Shown: piece by piece, positions 18,783 to 26,174 of the stretch
Layout of the letters: each line of letters opens with the position of its first letter
Position numbering within the stretch: the stretch's first letter is position 1
Source of the DNA: Mycolicibacter senuensis
Lineage (GTDB): Bacteria; Actinomycetota; Actinomycetes; Mycobacteriales; Mycobacteriaceae
Assembly (NCBI RefSeq): GCF_002101885.1
Contig: NZ_LQPS01000022.1
Coordinates: forward strand, 53,504 to 117,503
Direction: 5' to 3'
DNA: 64,000 nt
The notes under the pieces: generated by a model
The model's input: the letters and a program-made list of their open reading frames with translations, nothing else
Databases searched by the model: none
What the model was told of the DNA's origin: nothing
Program-made: the position numbers and the translations under genes

Positions 18783-19571
18783 ATGGACACGCTGGTTTCC
18801 TACACCGGTCCCGAAGACACCGGCGACGGCTCAGCCCGGCTGACCCTGGATTCGCCGCACAACCGCAACGCACTGTCGAGCAGGCTGGTCGCCCAGCTGC
18901 ATGCCGGCCTGCGCGACGCCGCCGCGGACCCGAATGTGCGGGTGGTGGTGCTCGGCCACACCGGCAAGACGTTCTGCGCCGGGGCGGATCTGAGCGAGGC
19001 CACTGAGGGCGAGCCGGGCGAGCTGGCCGCCGACCGGGCACGGGAAATGGCGGCCCTGCTGCGGGCGATCGTCGAGTCGCCGCGGCCGGTGATCGCCGCG
19101 GTCAACGGTCATGTACGCGCCGGCGGCATGGGCCTGGTCGGCGCGTGCGACCTCGCGGTCGCCGGCCCGGCCAGCACCTTCGCGCTGACCGAGGCCCGGA
19201 TCGGCGTCGCGCCGTCGATCATCTCGCTGACACTGCTTCCCAAGCTCTCGCCCCGGGCGGCGGCGCGTTACTACCTGACCGGGGAGAAATTCGGCGCGGC
19301 CGAAGCCGCCGCGATCGGACTGGTCACGCTGGCCGCCGAGCAGGAGGCCGAGGTCGAGACGATCGTCGCGGGCCTGGTCAGCCACCTGCGGCTCGGATCC
19401 CCGCAGGGGCTGGCGGCATCCAAGGCGCTGACCACCGCGGCGGTGCTGGCCGGGTTCGACCGGGACGCCGAGCGGCTCAGCGTCGCCTCGGCGCGGATGT
19501 TCGTCTCCGATGAGGCCCGCGAGGGGATGATGGCCTTCCTGCAGAAGCGTCGGCCCAGCTGGGCCGGCTGA
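18783..19571 (+). CDS. echA7: Enoyl-CoA hydratase/isomerase EchA7-type
   Basis: The 262-residue protein is a crotonase-fold enzyme hydrating enoyl-CoAs. The oxyanion-hole segments are C-A-G-A-D-L (about residue 63) and A-G-G-M-G-L-V-G-A-C-D (about 110-120). L-T-E-A-R-I-G-V-A-P carries a glutamate at the usual catalytic position. It is the last gene of the AtuA-ACAD-carboxylase operon and completes a pathway of dehydrogenation, carboxylation and hydration. Together with AccAD2 it could act like a methylglutaconyl- or isohexenylglutaconyl-CoA hydratase. That assignment is inference from context. Confidence 0.92.
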   Translation: MDTLVSYTGPEDTGDGSARLTLDSPHNRNALSSRLVAQLHAGLRDAAADPNVRVVVLGHTGKTFCAGADLSEATEGEPGELAADRAREMAALLRAIVESPRPVIAAVNGHVRAGGMGLVGACDLAVAGPASTFALTEARIGVAPSIISLTLLPKLSPRAAARYYLTGEKFGAAEAAAIGLVTLAAEQEAEVETIVAGLVSHLRLGSPQGLAASKALTTAAVLAGFDRDAERLSVASARMFVSDEAREGMMAFLQKRRPSWAG

Positions 19572-19664
19572 CACCAGCACGGCGATGCGCCGCGCTCCCG
19601 GTCGCCGGGGCACTTTGGGCAACCCTGCTCGTGGCAAATCCGTTCGTCGTAGGCTGTCTAGCCA

Positions 19665-20264
19665 ATGAGAAACTCATCCCGGCGAAGCGACGAGAGCCCC
19701 GGCACGCCCTCGCGTGCCGCGGACACCGACCGGATCCAGTTGGCGCAGCTGCTCGGCGACGCCGCTGCGCAGGGCCAACTGCCGATGAGCGAGTACGAGG
19801 ACCGGCTGACCAAGGCCTACGCGGCGCAGACCTACGACGAGCTCGACCGGTTGCGTGCCGACCTTCCGGGATCGTCGGTGTGCCCGCACCGTGGCGGCGA
19901 CTGCAAACCCGCGCCCTCCACACTGCTGTTGGCGATCATGAGCTCGTTCGAGCGGCGCGGCCGGTGGAACGTACCCAAGCGGCTGACCACGTTCTCGCTG
20001 TGGGGCGGCGGCGTCATCGACCTGCGCTATGCCGACTTCACCGCACCCGACGTCGACATCAACGCCTACTCGATCATGGGCGGACAGACCATCTTGTTGC
20101 CGCCGGAAGTCAACGTCGACATCCGCGGGCACGGCGTGATGGGCGGTTTCGACCAGCGTGTCGAGGGCGGGGGCACGCCGGGCGCGCCGACGGTGCGAAT
20201 CCGCGGCTTCTCGCTGTGGGGCGGCGTGGGCATCAAGCGCAAACAGCGCAAGTCCCGCAACTGA
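19665..20264 (+). CDS. DUF1707 protein with LiaF-like C-terminus (Rv0966c homologue)
   Basis: The protein has 199 residues. Residues 18-68 form the actinobacterial DUF1707 domain (D-R-x-Q-L-A-Q-L-L-G-D-A-A-A-Q-G-Q-L...Y-E-D-R-L). The C-terminal half has the repeating pattern S-L-W-G-G, I-M-G-G, V-M-G-G seen in cell-wall-active antibiotic response proteins of the LiaF type. There is no clear membrane helix, so it is probably cytoplasmic or peripheral. The tuberculosis neighbours csoR and ctpV are not present. Function is unknown. Confidence 0.8.
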   Translation: MRNSSRRSDESPGTPSRAADTDRIQLAQLLGDAAAQGQLPMSEYEDRLTKAYAAQTYDELDRLRADLPGSSVCPHRGGDCKPAPSTLLLAIMSSFERRGRWNVPKRLTTFSLWGGGVIDLRYADFTAPDVDINAYSIMGGQTILLPPEVNVDIRGHGVMGGFDQRVEGGGTPGAPTVRIRGFSLWGGVGIKRKQRKSRN

Positions 20265-20295
20265 GGGCTGCTTCGGGGTCGCCTCGGCGGACCGA

Positions 20296-20937
20296 TCACG
20301 GCTGATCGCGGTAGAGCGCCGGATCGTCGAGTTGGCCCAGTAGTGCGGTCAGCTGGTCCACCAGCTGACCGGGCTGCAGCTGGATGTCACCGGCCAGCCA
20401 GGCACCGATCGTCTGGGCCACCCCACCGACCACGAAATGGGCGGCCGCCTTGATCCGGTCGTTGCCCGGCACCCGGAGCACGTTTTCGACGTGGCGGCCG
20501 GACAGCATCGCGAACAGCGCGCTCGACTGCGCCCGTTTGCGCACCAGCAAGGCATTGGTCAGCCGGGTGCTGAACAGGATCCTGCCGACTCGGGCATCTC
20601 CGGCGATGGCCGCCACCAGGTGTGCCATGCCCGCACGCGTCTGTTCGGCGGGTGGCGCCGCGGCCACCGCGGCCTGGGTGCTGGCAGCCAGATCATCGAC
20701 CACCCACTCGAAGACGGCCGCCACGAACTCGTCCTTGTCGGTGAAACTCTCGTAGAAATAGCGTGACGCCACCCCGGCCCGGCGACACACCGCACGGACG
20801 GTCAACGCGGGCATCTCCCGGCCACCGAGCAGATCGAGCCCGGCGACCAGCAGCCGTTCCCGGCGTTCGGCCAGCCGATCTGCCGCCTGCACCCCCCGGT
20901 ACGGGCGCTCCGGCGCGACGCTCCCCATACCCACCAT
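20296..20937 (-). CDS. TetR-family transcriptional regulator
   Basis: About 213 residues. The N-terminal helix-turn-helix domain includes L-T-V-R-A-V-C-R-R-A-G-V-A-S-R-Y-F-Y-E-S-F, the classic TetR recognition pattern. The C-terminal ligand domain is unclassified. It is divergent from the MpaB-family oxygenase gene with a 67-bp gap, so it probably controls that gene and itself. Two close starts are possible: ATG 20937, or ATG 20928, which has GGTGGG upstream. No strong palindrome was found by eye in the shared gap. Confidence 0.85.
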   Translation of the reverse strand: MVGMGSVAPERPYRGVQAADRLAERRERLLVAGLDLLGGREMPALTVRAVCRRAGVASRYFYESFTDKDEFVAAVFEWVVDDLAASTQAAVAAAPPAEQTRAGMAHLVAAIAGDARVGRILFSTRLTNALLVRKRAQSSALFAMLSGRHVENVLRVPGNDRIKAAAHFVVGGVAQTIGAWLAGDIQLQPGQLVDQLTALLGQLDDPALYRDQP

Positions 20938-21004
20938 GTTGACAGCGGGCCCCAGGCTCGGCAATATCAGGAAACCGATGTTCTCACAATTGCGAGGTGC
21001 AGCC

Positions 21005-21919
21005 ATGACGATCAGCGAACCGATCCCCCTGGTGGAGCGTTCGGTCAGCGATTCGACCAGCACGCAACCCGCACCTCGCCGGCGGTCGTTGCTGCCGCAG
21101 CCCTCGTGCGCCGACAATCCGATGATGGGTGTGGCGCTGTTGGCCGGGCCCGCAAACGTGATCATGCAACTCGCGCGTCCCGGTGTGGGTTATGGCGTGC
21201 TGGAGAGCCGCGTCGAAAGCGGGCGCGTCGACCTGCATCCGATCAAGCGGGCCCGCACCACGTTCACCTATCTGGTCGTGGCCACCCAGGGCAGCGACGA
21301 GCAGAAGGCCGCGTTCCGCGAGGCGGTGGACAGCGCCCACCGCCAGGTTCGCTCGACGGCCGACAGCCCGGTGAAGTACAACGCCTTCGACCGCGATCTG
21401 CAGCTGTGGGTGGGCGCGTGTCTGTACAAGGGCAACGTCGACGTCCATCGCATCTTCCTCGGCGAGATGGACGACGAGCACGCCGACCGGCACTACCACA
21501 ACGAGGGCAAGGCCATGGCCACCATGCTCCAGGTGCCCGAGGACATGTGGCCGGCGGATCGGGCCGCCTTCGACCGGTACTGGCAGGAGCAACTGGACAA
21601 GGTGCACATCGATGACGCCGTCCACGGCTACCTGCGTCCCATCGCCGCCAGCCGGCTGCGCGGCTTGACCCTGCCGGGACCGCTGCAGCGGGCGAACGAA
21701 CGGCTCGCGCTGTTGATCACCACCGGGTTCCTGCCGCAGCGCTTCCGCGACGAGATGCAGCTGCCGTGGGACGCCGACAAGCAACGCCGGTTCGACCGGT
21801 TGATGGGCCTGCTCCGCGGCGTCAACAATCTGCTGCCGAAGTTCCTGCGGGGCTTCCCGTTCAACCTGTTGCTGTGGGACGTGGACCGGCGCATCCGCAC
21901 CGGCCGGCCGCTGGTGTAG
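21005..21919 (+). CDS. MpaB-family (DUF2236) haem oxygenase-like protein
   Basis: The 304-residue protein matches the MpaB/latex-clearing-protein-like (DUF2236) superfamily, whose studied members are b-type haem oxygenases. Visible family features are A-G-P-A-N-V-I-M-Q-L-A-R-P-G-V (49-61), I-K-R-A-R-T-T-F-T-Y-L (80-90), a conserved His112 in S-A-H-R-Q-V-R and the Y-N-A-F-D-R-D-L-Q-L-W-V-G-A-C segment. There is no signal peptide. The start ATG 21005 is used because the upstream frame lacks a ribosome-binding site. It is divergent from a TetR gene. The substrate is unknown. Confidence 0.85.
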   Translation: MTISEPIPLVERSVSDSTSTQPAPRRRSLLPQPSCADNPMMGVALLAGPANVIMQLARPGVGYGVLESRVESGRVDLHPIKRARTTFTYLVVATQGSDEQKAAFREAVDSAHRQVRSTADSPVKYNAFDRDLQLWVGACLYKGNVDVHRIFLGEMDDEHADRHYHNEGKAMATMLQVPEDMWPADRAAFDRYWQEQLDKVHIDDAVHGYLRPIAASRLRGLTLPGPLQRANERLALLITTGFLPQRFRDEMQLPWDADKQRRFDRLMGLLRGVNNLLPKFLRGFPFNLLLWDVDRRIRTGRPLV

Positions 21920-21995
21920 CGACCGGGTGAATTGACGCCTGCCCACCGATCGCTACCCTTTTTGCAGAGCTGGTGCAGCGGGAAGGTGGTAGGCG

Positions 21996-22313
21996 ATGCA
22001 CGTCGACCCTCAGGCATTGCGCACCGGGGCCAACGCGTCCGATGACGCCGGGCAGCACGCCAACACCGGTGCACAGCGGCTCGGGGTGGCCGGGGTGACC
22101 GCGGGAATGTTCGGCGACTTCGACGAGGCACACAGCTTCCACACCGCGCTGGGCACCGCCAAGGACGGCCACCGCGACGCGCTGCAGCATCACCACCAGA
22201 ACCTCACCGGCATCGCCGAGAACGTGCGCACCGCCGCGACGGCATTCACCCGCATGGACGACCACAACGCCACGCTGCTGCGAGACGTAATCGGGCCCGT
22301 TCCCGGGCGGTGA
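21996..22313 (+). CDS. DUF2563 family protein (ESX/EspC-like small helical protein)
   Basis: The protein has 105 residues starting M-H-V-D-P-Q-A-L-R-T-G-A-N, with the G-M-F-G-D-F core and a long second helix; this is the mycobacterial DUF2563 pattern. It is His- and Ala-rich, all helical, without membrane segments or cysteine. Such proteins resemble the small type VII secretion-associated families, but no ESX gene or PE/PPE partner is adjacent. The ATG at 21996 follows GGGAAGG. Secretion is possible but unproven. Confidence 0.75.
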   Translation: MHVDPQALRTGANASDDAGQHANTGAQRLGVAGVTAGMFGDFDEAHSFHTALGTAKDGHRDALQHHHQNLTGIAENVRTAATAFTRMDDHNATLLRDVIGPVPGR

Positions 22314-22360
22314 GGCGTGCGCCTGCCCGCCCCGTGACCCTGCCCTGCCAGAATGGGCTC

Positions 22361-22978
22361 ATGGTCGAGCAGAGCCTCTGGATGCAAAAGGTCGCCGCCG
22401 ATCCCGGGCATTCACAGTGGTATATCGAACGCTTCCGCCAAATGGCCCGCGCCGGTGACGATCTGGCCGGCGAAGCCCGCTTCGTCGATGCGATGGCAGC
22501 ACGCGGCGCCCGCATCCTTGATGCCGGCTGCGGGCCGGGCCGGGTGGCCGGCCTGCTGGCTACGGCAGGCCATGACGTGGTCGGTGTCGACGTCGACCCC
22601 GAGCTCATCGAGGCGGCCGGACAGGACCATCCCGGGCCGCGCTACCTCGTCGGCGACCTGGCCGAACTGGACCTGCCCTCCCGCGGCATCGCCGAACCGT
22701 TCGACGTGATCGTGTCGGCCGGCAACGTCATGACGTTCGTGGCCCCGAGCACCCGCGTCGAGATACTGCGCCGGCTGCGCAACCACTGCGCCGACGACGG
22801 GCGGACCGTGATCGGTTTCGGCGCTGACCGCGACTATGACTTCGACCAATTCCTCGACGATGCGGCGACCGCGGGATTCGCCGTCGACCTGCTGCTGGGC
22901 ACCTGGGATCTGCGGCCCTTCACCGGCGATTCCGACTTTCTGGTGGCCGTGCTGCGCCCGGGTCAGCGCGAGGCCTGA
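22361..22978 (+). CDS. Class I SAM-dependent methyltransferase
   Basis: The 205-residue protein has a Rossmann methyltransferase fold. Motif I is I-L-D-A-G-C-G-P-G-R (52-61), motif II has V-V-G-V-D-V-D-P, and F-D-V-I-V-S-A-G-N-V-M falls at motif IV. The substrate cannot be deduced. Its stop lies 16 bp inside the 3' end of the convergent mnhG gene, so the two transcripts overlap. The ATG at 22361 is chosen over the earlier ATG at 22310, which lies inside the end of the DUF2563 gene. Confidence 0.85.
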   Translation: MVEQSLWMQKVAADPGHSQWYIERFRQMARAGDDLAGEARFVDAMAARGARILDAGCGPGRVAGLLATAGHDVVGVDVDPELIEAAGQDHPGPRYLVGDLAELDLPSRGIAEPFDVIVSAGNVMTFVAPSTRVEILRRLRNHCADDGRTVIGFGADRDYDFDQFLDDAATAGFAVDLLLGTWDLRPFTGDSDFLVAVLRPGQREA

Positions 22979-23313
22979 TCCTCCTCCTCGGTGAGCTCGA
23001 CCAACTGGTCGATGCTCAGCACCTCGGTCATGTCCTGCTCCTGGTAGGCCAGGCGGCCCACCCGATGGGCGACAACCGGCGCGGTGATCAAGGTGAAGAT
23101 GATGCTCACGGTCACCATCCCGGCGTCGTGGCTGCCGCGTAGCCGGATCAGCGCGGCTACCAGCACCAGTATCAGTCCCAGCACCTGCGGTTTGGTGGCC
23201 GAGTGCATCCGGGCCAAGGTGTCCGGGAAGCGCACCACCCCGATCGCCGCCGTCAGCGCCAACACCGCCCCGGCGAGACCGAGCACACTGGCGAACACAT
23301 CGAACACGATCAT
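22963..23313 (-). CDS. mnhG: Na+/H+ antiporter subunit G
   Basis: This 116-residue small membrane subunit of the Mrp/Mnh cation/proton antiporter has three hydrophobic helices and the family core F-P-D-T-L-A-R-M-H-S-A-T-K-P. The C-terminus is acidic. It is the last gene of the operon and overlaps mnhF by four bases (ATGA), which also fixes the start at 23313. Its 3' end overlaps that of the convergent methyltransferase by 16 bp. Confidence 0.93.
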   Translation of the reverse strand: MIVFDVFASVLGLAGAVLALTAAIGVVRFPDTLARMHSATKPQVLGLILVLVAALIRLRGSHDAGMVTVSIIFTLITAPVVAHRVGRLAYQEQDMTEVLSIDQLVELTEEEDQASR

Positions 23314-23594
23314 GGCTGCTTCCTCCCCGCGTCCACCGGTGTGTCCGGCACCCGGAAGCGGGCCACACTGACCGATCCGATGAAGCCGACCAGAGCCAGC
23401 GCCGCCAGGCTGTAGGTCACGGTGGTGTCCCGGCTGACCGCCGCCCAAATGCCGATGCCGCACATGGTCATCGCGGCCAACGTGTCCAAGGCCACCAGTC
23501 GGTCCAGCGTGCTGGGCCCGGCCAGTAGCCGATACATGGTGATGACCGCGGCGAATCCCAGCAGAACGCCCGCGGTGCCCCAGATCACTGTCAT
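23310..23594 (-). CDS. mnhF: Na+/H+ antiporter subunit F
   Basis: The 94-residue protein has three hydrophobic helices and the MnhF core R-L-L-A-G-P-S-T-L-D-R-L-V-A-L-D-T. It overlaps both mnhE and mnhG by four bases, so the operon is translationally coupled. As part of the Mrp complex it is needed for Na+/H+ exchange at the cytoplasmic membrane. Confidence 0.93.
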   Translation of the reverse strand: MTVIWGTAGVLLGFAAVITMYRLLAGPSTLDRLVALDTLAAMTMCGIGIWAAVSRDTTVTYSLAALALVGFIGSVSVARFRVPDTPVDAGRKQP

Positions 23595-24118
23595 GCGCCT
23601 GCTCCCGCCGCCAGCCAGTCCTCGTCGCGCTCGAAGGCATCAATCAACAGCCGCTCCACCTGCGCAGCCTGGTGGTAGAACCGCTCGACTGAACGAGCGT
23701 TTCCAACATCGATCACGTGGCAGTACAGGATGCGACGAACCTGGTCGATCTCGAGCACCATCGATCCGGGAATCAGCGTGGTGATGCCGGCCGCCAACAC
23801 CAGCACCAGATCGGATTTGATGGTCAGCGGCACCCGCAGCACCCCGGTCTGCGGCGGTGGCCCGGGCCTGATCGCCAGCCACATCAACTGGGCACTGGAC
23901 GCCAGCAGGTACCACCCGAACAGGCCCAGCAGCTTGAGTGCCGACCACGGATGCACCTTGCCCTGCACCGGTACCGGCGGCAGGGGCAGCAGCACCATGA
24001 TGATCATGGCGACCGCCAGCCCGACGACGAGGTTGGGGATCGTGAAGCGGCCCCACAGCAACGTCCAGATGACGGACAGGCCGCACAGCGCAGCGATCCT
24101 CAGCGCGATCGGCCTCAC
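23591..24118 (-). CDS. mnhE: Na+/H+ antiporter subunit E
   Basis: The 175-residue subunit E has two N-terminal membrane helices (about 8-45), a third near 62-82 and a cytoplasmic C-terminal domain. The family pattern S-D-L-V-L-V-L-A-A-G-I-T-T-L-I-P-G-S is followed by the C-H-V-I-D region. GTG at 24118 overlaps the mnhD stop by four bases, and the stop overlaps mnhF. Longer reading frames through this region are in the wrong phase for a start. Confidence 0.92.
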   Translation of the reverse strand: MRPIALRIAALCGLSVIWTLLWGRFTIPNLVVGLAVAMIIMVLLPLPPVPVQGKVHPWSALKLLGLFGWYLLASSAQLMWLAIRPGPPPQTGVLRVPLTIKSDLVLVLAAGITTLIPGSMVLEIDQVRRILYCHVIDVGNARSVERFYHQAAQVERLLIDAFERDEDWLAAGAGA

Positions 24119-25713
24119 GGCACACCTCCTGCCAACACGGCCGAGATGTATTCGCCGCGGTCGAGCACCTCGGCTGCGGCGCGTTCGGCGTAGCCGAAGA
24201 TCGGGCCGGCCATGACGGTGAACGCCAGCCCCAGCACGATCAACGCGACCGTCGGCACCACCATCCCGATGGGCATCCGGCCCACATCGGCGCGATCGTC
24301 GAAGGCGACCTCGCCGATGTCGTCGAGCAGCACCGGCGGCGCGGCGCGCACCAGCTCTCCCTCGGGGGCGTCGCTGCGCAACCGCCAGAACGTCCGGGTC
24401 CACACCCGCGCCAGCACGAACAGGGTCAGCAGACTGGTCACCACCGCGCCGCCCACCAGGATCCAGGCCAGCACCGACCCGTCGCGGACCCCGGCCTGCA
24501 ACACCGCCGTCTTGCCGATGAAGCCCGAGAACGGCGGGATACCACCGAGATTGAACGCCGGGGCCAAGAACATGAACGCCAGCAACGGATTTGCTACCAG
24601 GCCGCCGAGCCGTTTCAGCGACGATGCGCCGCCCTGGCGTTCGATCAATCCGGCCGCCAGGAACAATGTGGTCATCACGATAATGTGGTGCATCACGTAG
24701 AAGATGGCGCCGGACATGCCCAATTCGCTCGACAACGCCACCCCGAACACCATGAAACCGATGTGGCTGACCAGCGTGAAGGACAGCACCCGTTTGATGT
24801 CGCTTTGCGCGATGGCGCCGAAGATACCGGCCAGCATGGTGAGCAACGCCCCGACCAGCAGCACCGAGTCCAGCCCGGCGTCGGGGAACAGCAGCGAATG
24901 GGCGCGGATGATCGCGTAGACACCGACTTTGGTCAGGATGCCGGCGAACACGGCGGTGATCGGGGCGGGCGCGGTGGGATAGGAATCGGGCAACCAGGCC
25001 GACAGCGGGAAGACCGCGGCTTTGATGCCAAACCCCACCAGGAACACCGCGAACACCGCGCTGCGGGTGCCGTCTGGCATGCCGGTGGTGCGAACGGCCA
25101 ACTCAGCCAGGTTCAGCGTGCCGGTCGAGGCGTAGACCAGCGCGATGCCGAGCAGGAAGATCAACGACGACGTCATGGACACCATCACGTAGCCGATACC
25201 GGCCCGGATCCGTTCTGCGCTCGCACCGATGGTCAGCAACACGAAGCTGGCAGCCAACAGCATCTCGAACCCGACGAAGAGGTTGAACAGGTCACCGGCC
25301 AGGAACGCCAGGGAGACACCGGCCGACAGCGTCAAATATGTGGGCAGGAAGATCGACACCGGTTGCCGGTCGTCACCGTCGCGGACCCCCTGTCCGATGG
25401 CGTAGACGATCACCGCCAGCAGCACAACCGCCGACACGATCAGCATCAGTGCCGACAGCCGGTCGACCACCAGGGTGATGCCGAGCGGCCCGCGCCCGCC
25501 CTCGGTCGGGCCCCAGCCGCCGACGTGCAACGCCAGGGTGCCCTCTCGGTCGGACAGGAACAGCAGTGCGGCGGTGACCGCGACATCCGCGGCCAACGTA
25601 CCGATGGTGATCGGCTGCTGCAGCTTGGGACGCCGGCCGACGATCAGGGTCAGTGCAGCGCCCAGCGTGGGCAGTAGTACCGGAAGCGGGATCAGGGCAG
25701 CAGCGATACTCAC
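24115..25713 (-). CDS. mnhD: Na+/H+ antiporter subunit D
   Basis: This 532-residue polytopic subunit is homologous to NuoM/NuoN of complex I and carries the proton channel. It has about 14 hydrophobic helices. Motifs seen are F-V-G-F-E-M-L-L-A-A with the conserved TM glutamate, P-L-S-A-W-L-P-D-S-Y-P-T-A-P, and L-S-F-T-L-V-S-H-I-G-F-M. The GTG start overlaps the mnhC stop by four bases. It acts with MnhA in cation-coupled proton transport. Confidence 0.95.
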   Translation of the reverse strand: MSIAAALIPLPVLLPTLGAALTLIVGRRPKLQQPITIGTLAADVAVTAALLFLSDREGTLALHVGGWGPTEGGRGPLGITLVVDRLSALMLIVSAVVLLAVIVYAIGQGVRDGDDRQPVSIFLPTYLTLSAGVSLAFLAGDLFNLFVGFEMLLAASFVLLTIGASAERIRAGIGYVMVSMTSSLIFLLGIALVYASTGTLNLAELAVRTTGMPDGTRSAVFAVFLVGFGIKAAVFPLSAWLPDSYPTAPAPITAVFAGILTKVGVYAIIRAHSLLFPDAGLDSVLLVGALLTMLAGIFGAIAQSDIKRVLSFTLVSHIGFMVFGVALSSELGMSGAIFYVMHHIIVMTTLFLAAGLIERQGGASSLKRLGGLVANPLLAFMFLAPAFNLGGIPPFSGFIGKTAVLQAGVRDGSVLAWILVGGAVVTSLLTLFVLARVWTRTFWRLRSDAPEGELVRAAPPVLLDDIGEVAFDDRADVGRMPIGMVVPTVALIVLGLAFTVMAGPIFGYAERAAAEVLDRGEYISAVLAGGVP

Positions 25714-26174
25714 CGCGACACCCCGCTTTCCGCGACAGTGCTTTCCACGACGGCGTCCAATTCACCGGGCGCCACCGGCTCACTGTGGTCGGCCTCGGCG
25801 GCGATGATCTCCTCGTCGGAGAGCTGGGACAGCCGGATCGCCTCCTCGTCGTCACCGATGTCGTCGTCGGTGGTCAGGTGGTAGGAGCGGTAGGTCAGGG
25901 CCAGCACGAATGCGGCGATGCCCATGGTGATGACGATGGCGGTCAGCACCATGGCCTGGGCCAGCGGGTCGGCGTCGTTTTCCATGCCCTCGGTGCTGTG
26001 GTAGATCGGCGGGCTGCCGCCCGGTCCGGAAACATCGATGATCAGCAGGTTGATGGCATTGCCGATCATCATCAGGCCCAGCAACGATCGGGTGAGGTTG
26101 CGCTCCAGCAGCATGTACACCCCGCAGGACGTGAGTCCGGCGGCCATCAACAAGGGAACCAGATGTGCGGTCAT
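25710..26174 (-). CDS. mnhC: Na+/H+ antiporter subunit C
   Basis: The subunit is homologous to NuoK. The 154-residue protein has three membrane helices in its first 105 residues, with G-V-Y-M-L-L-E-R-N-L-T-R-S-L-L-G and D-P-L-A-Q-A-M-V-L-T-A-I-V-I motifs. It then has an extra acidic cytoplasmic tail of about 45 residues. The ATG at 26174 overlaps the mnhA stop by four bases, fixing the start. Confidence 0.94.
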   Translation of the reverse strand: MTAHLVPLLMAAGLTSCGVYMLLERNLTRSLLGLMMIGNAINLLIIDVSGPGGSPPIYHSTEGMENDADPLAQAMVLTAIVITMGIAAFVLALTYRSYHLTTDDDIGDDEEAIRLSQLSDEEIIAAEADHSEPVAPGELDAVVESTVAESGVSR

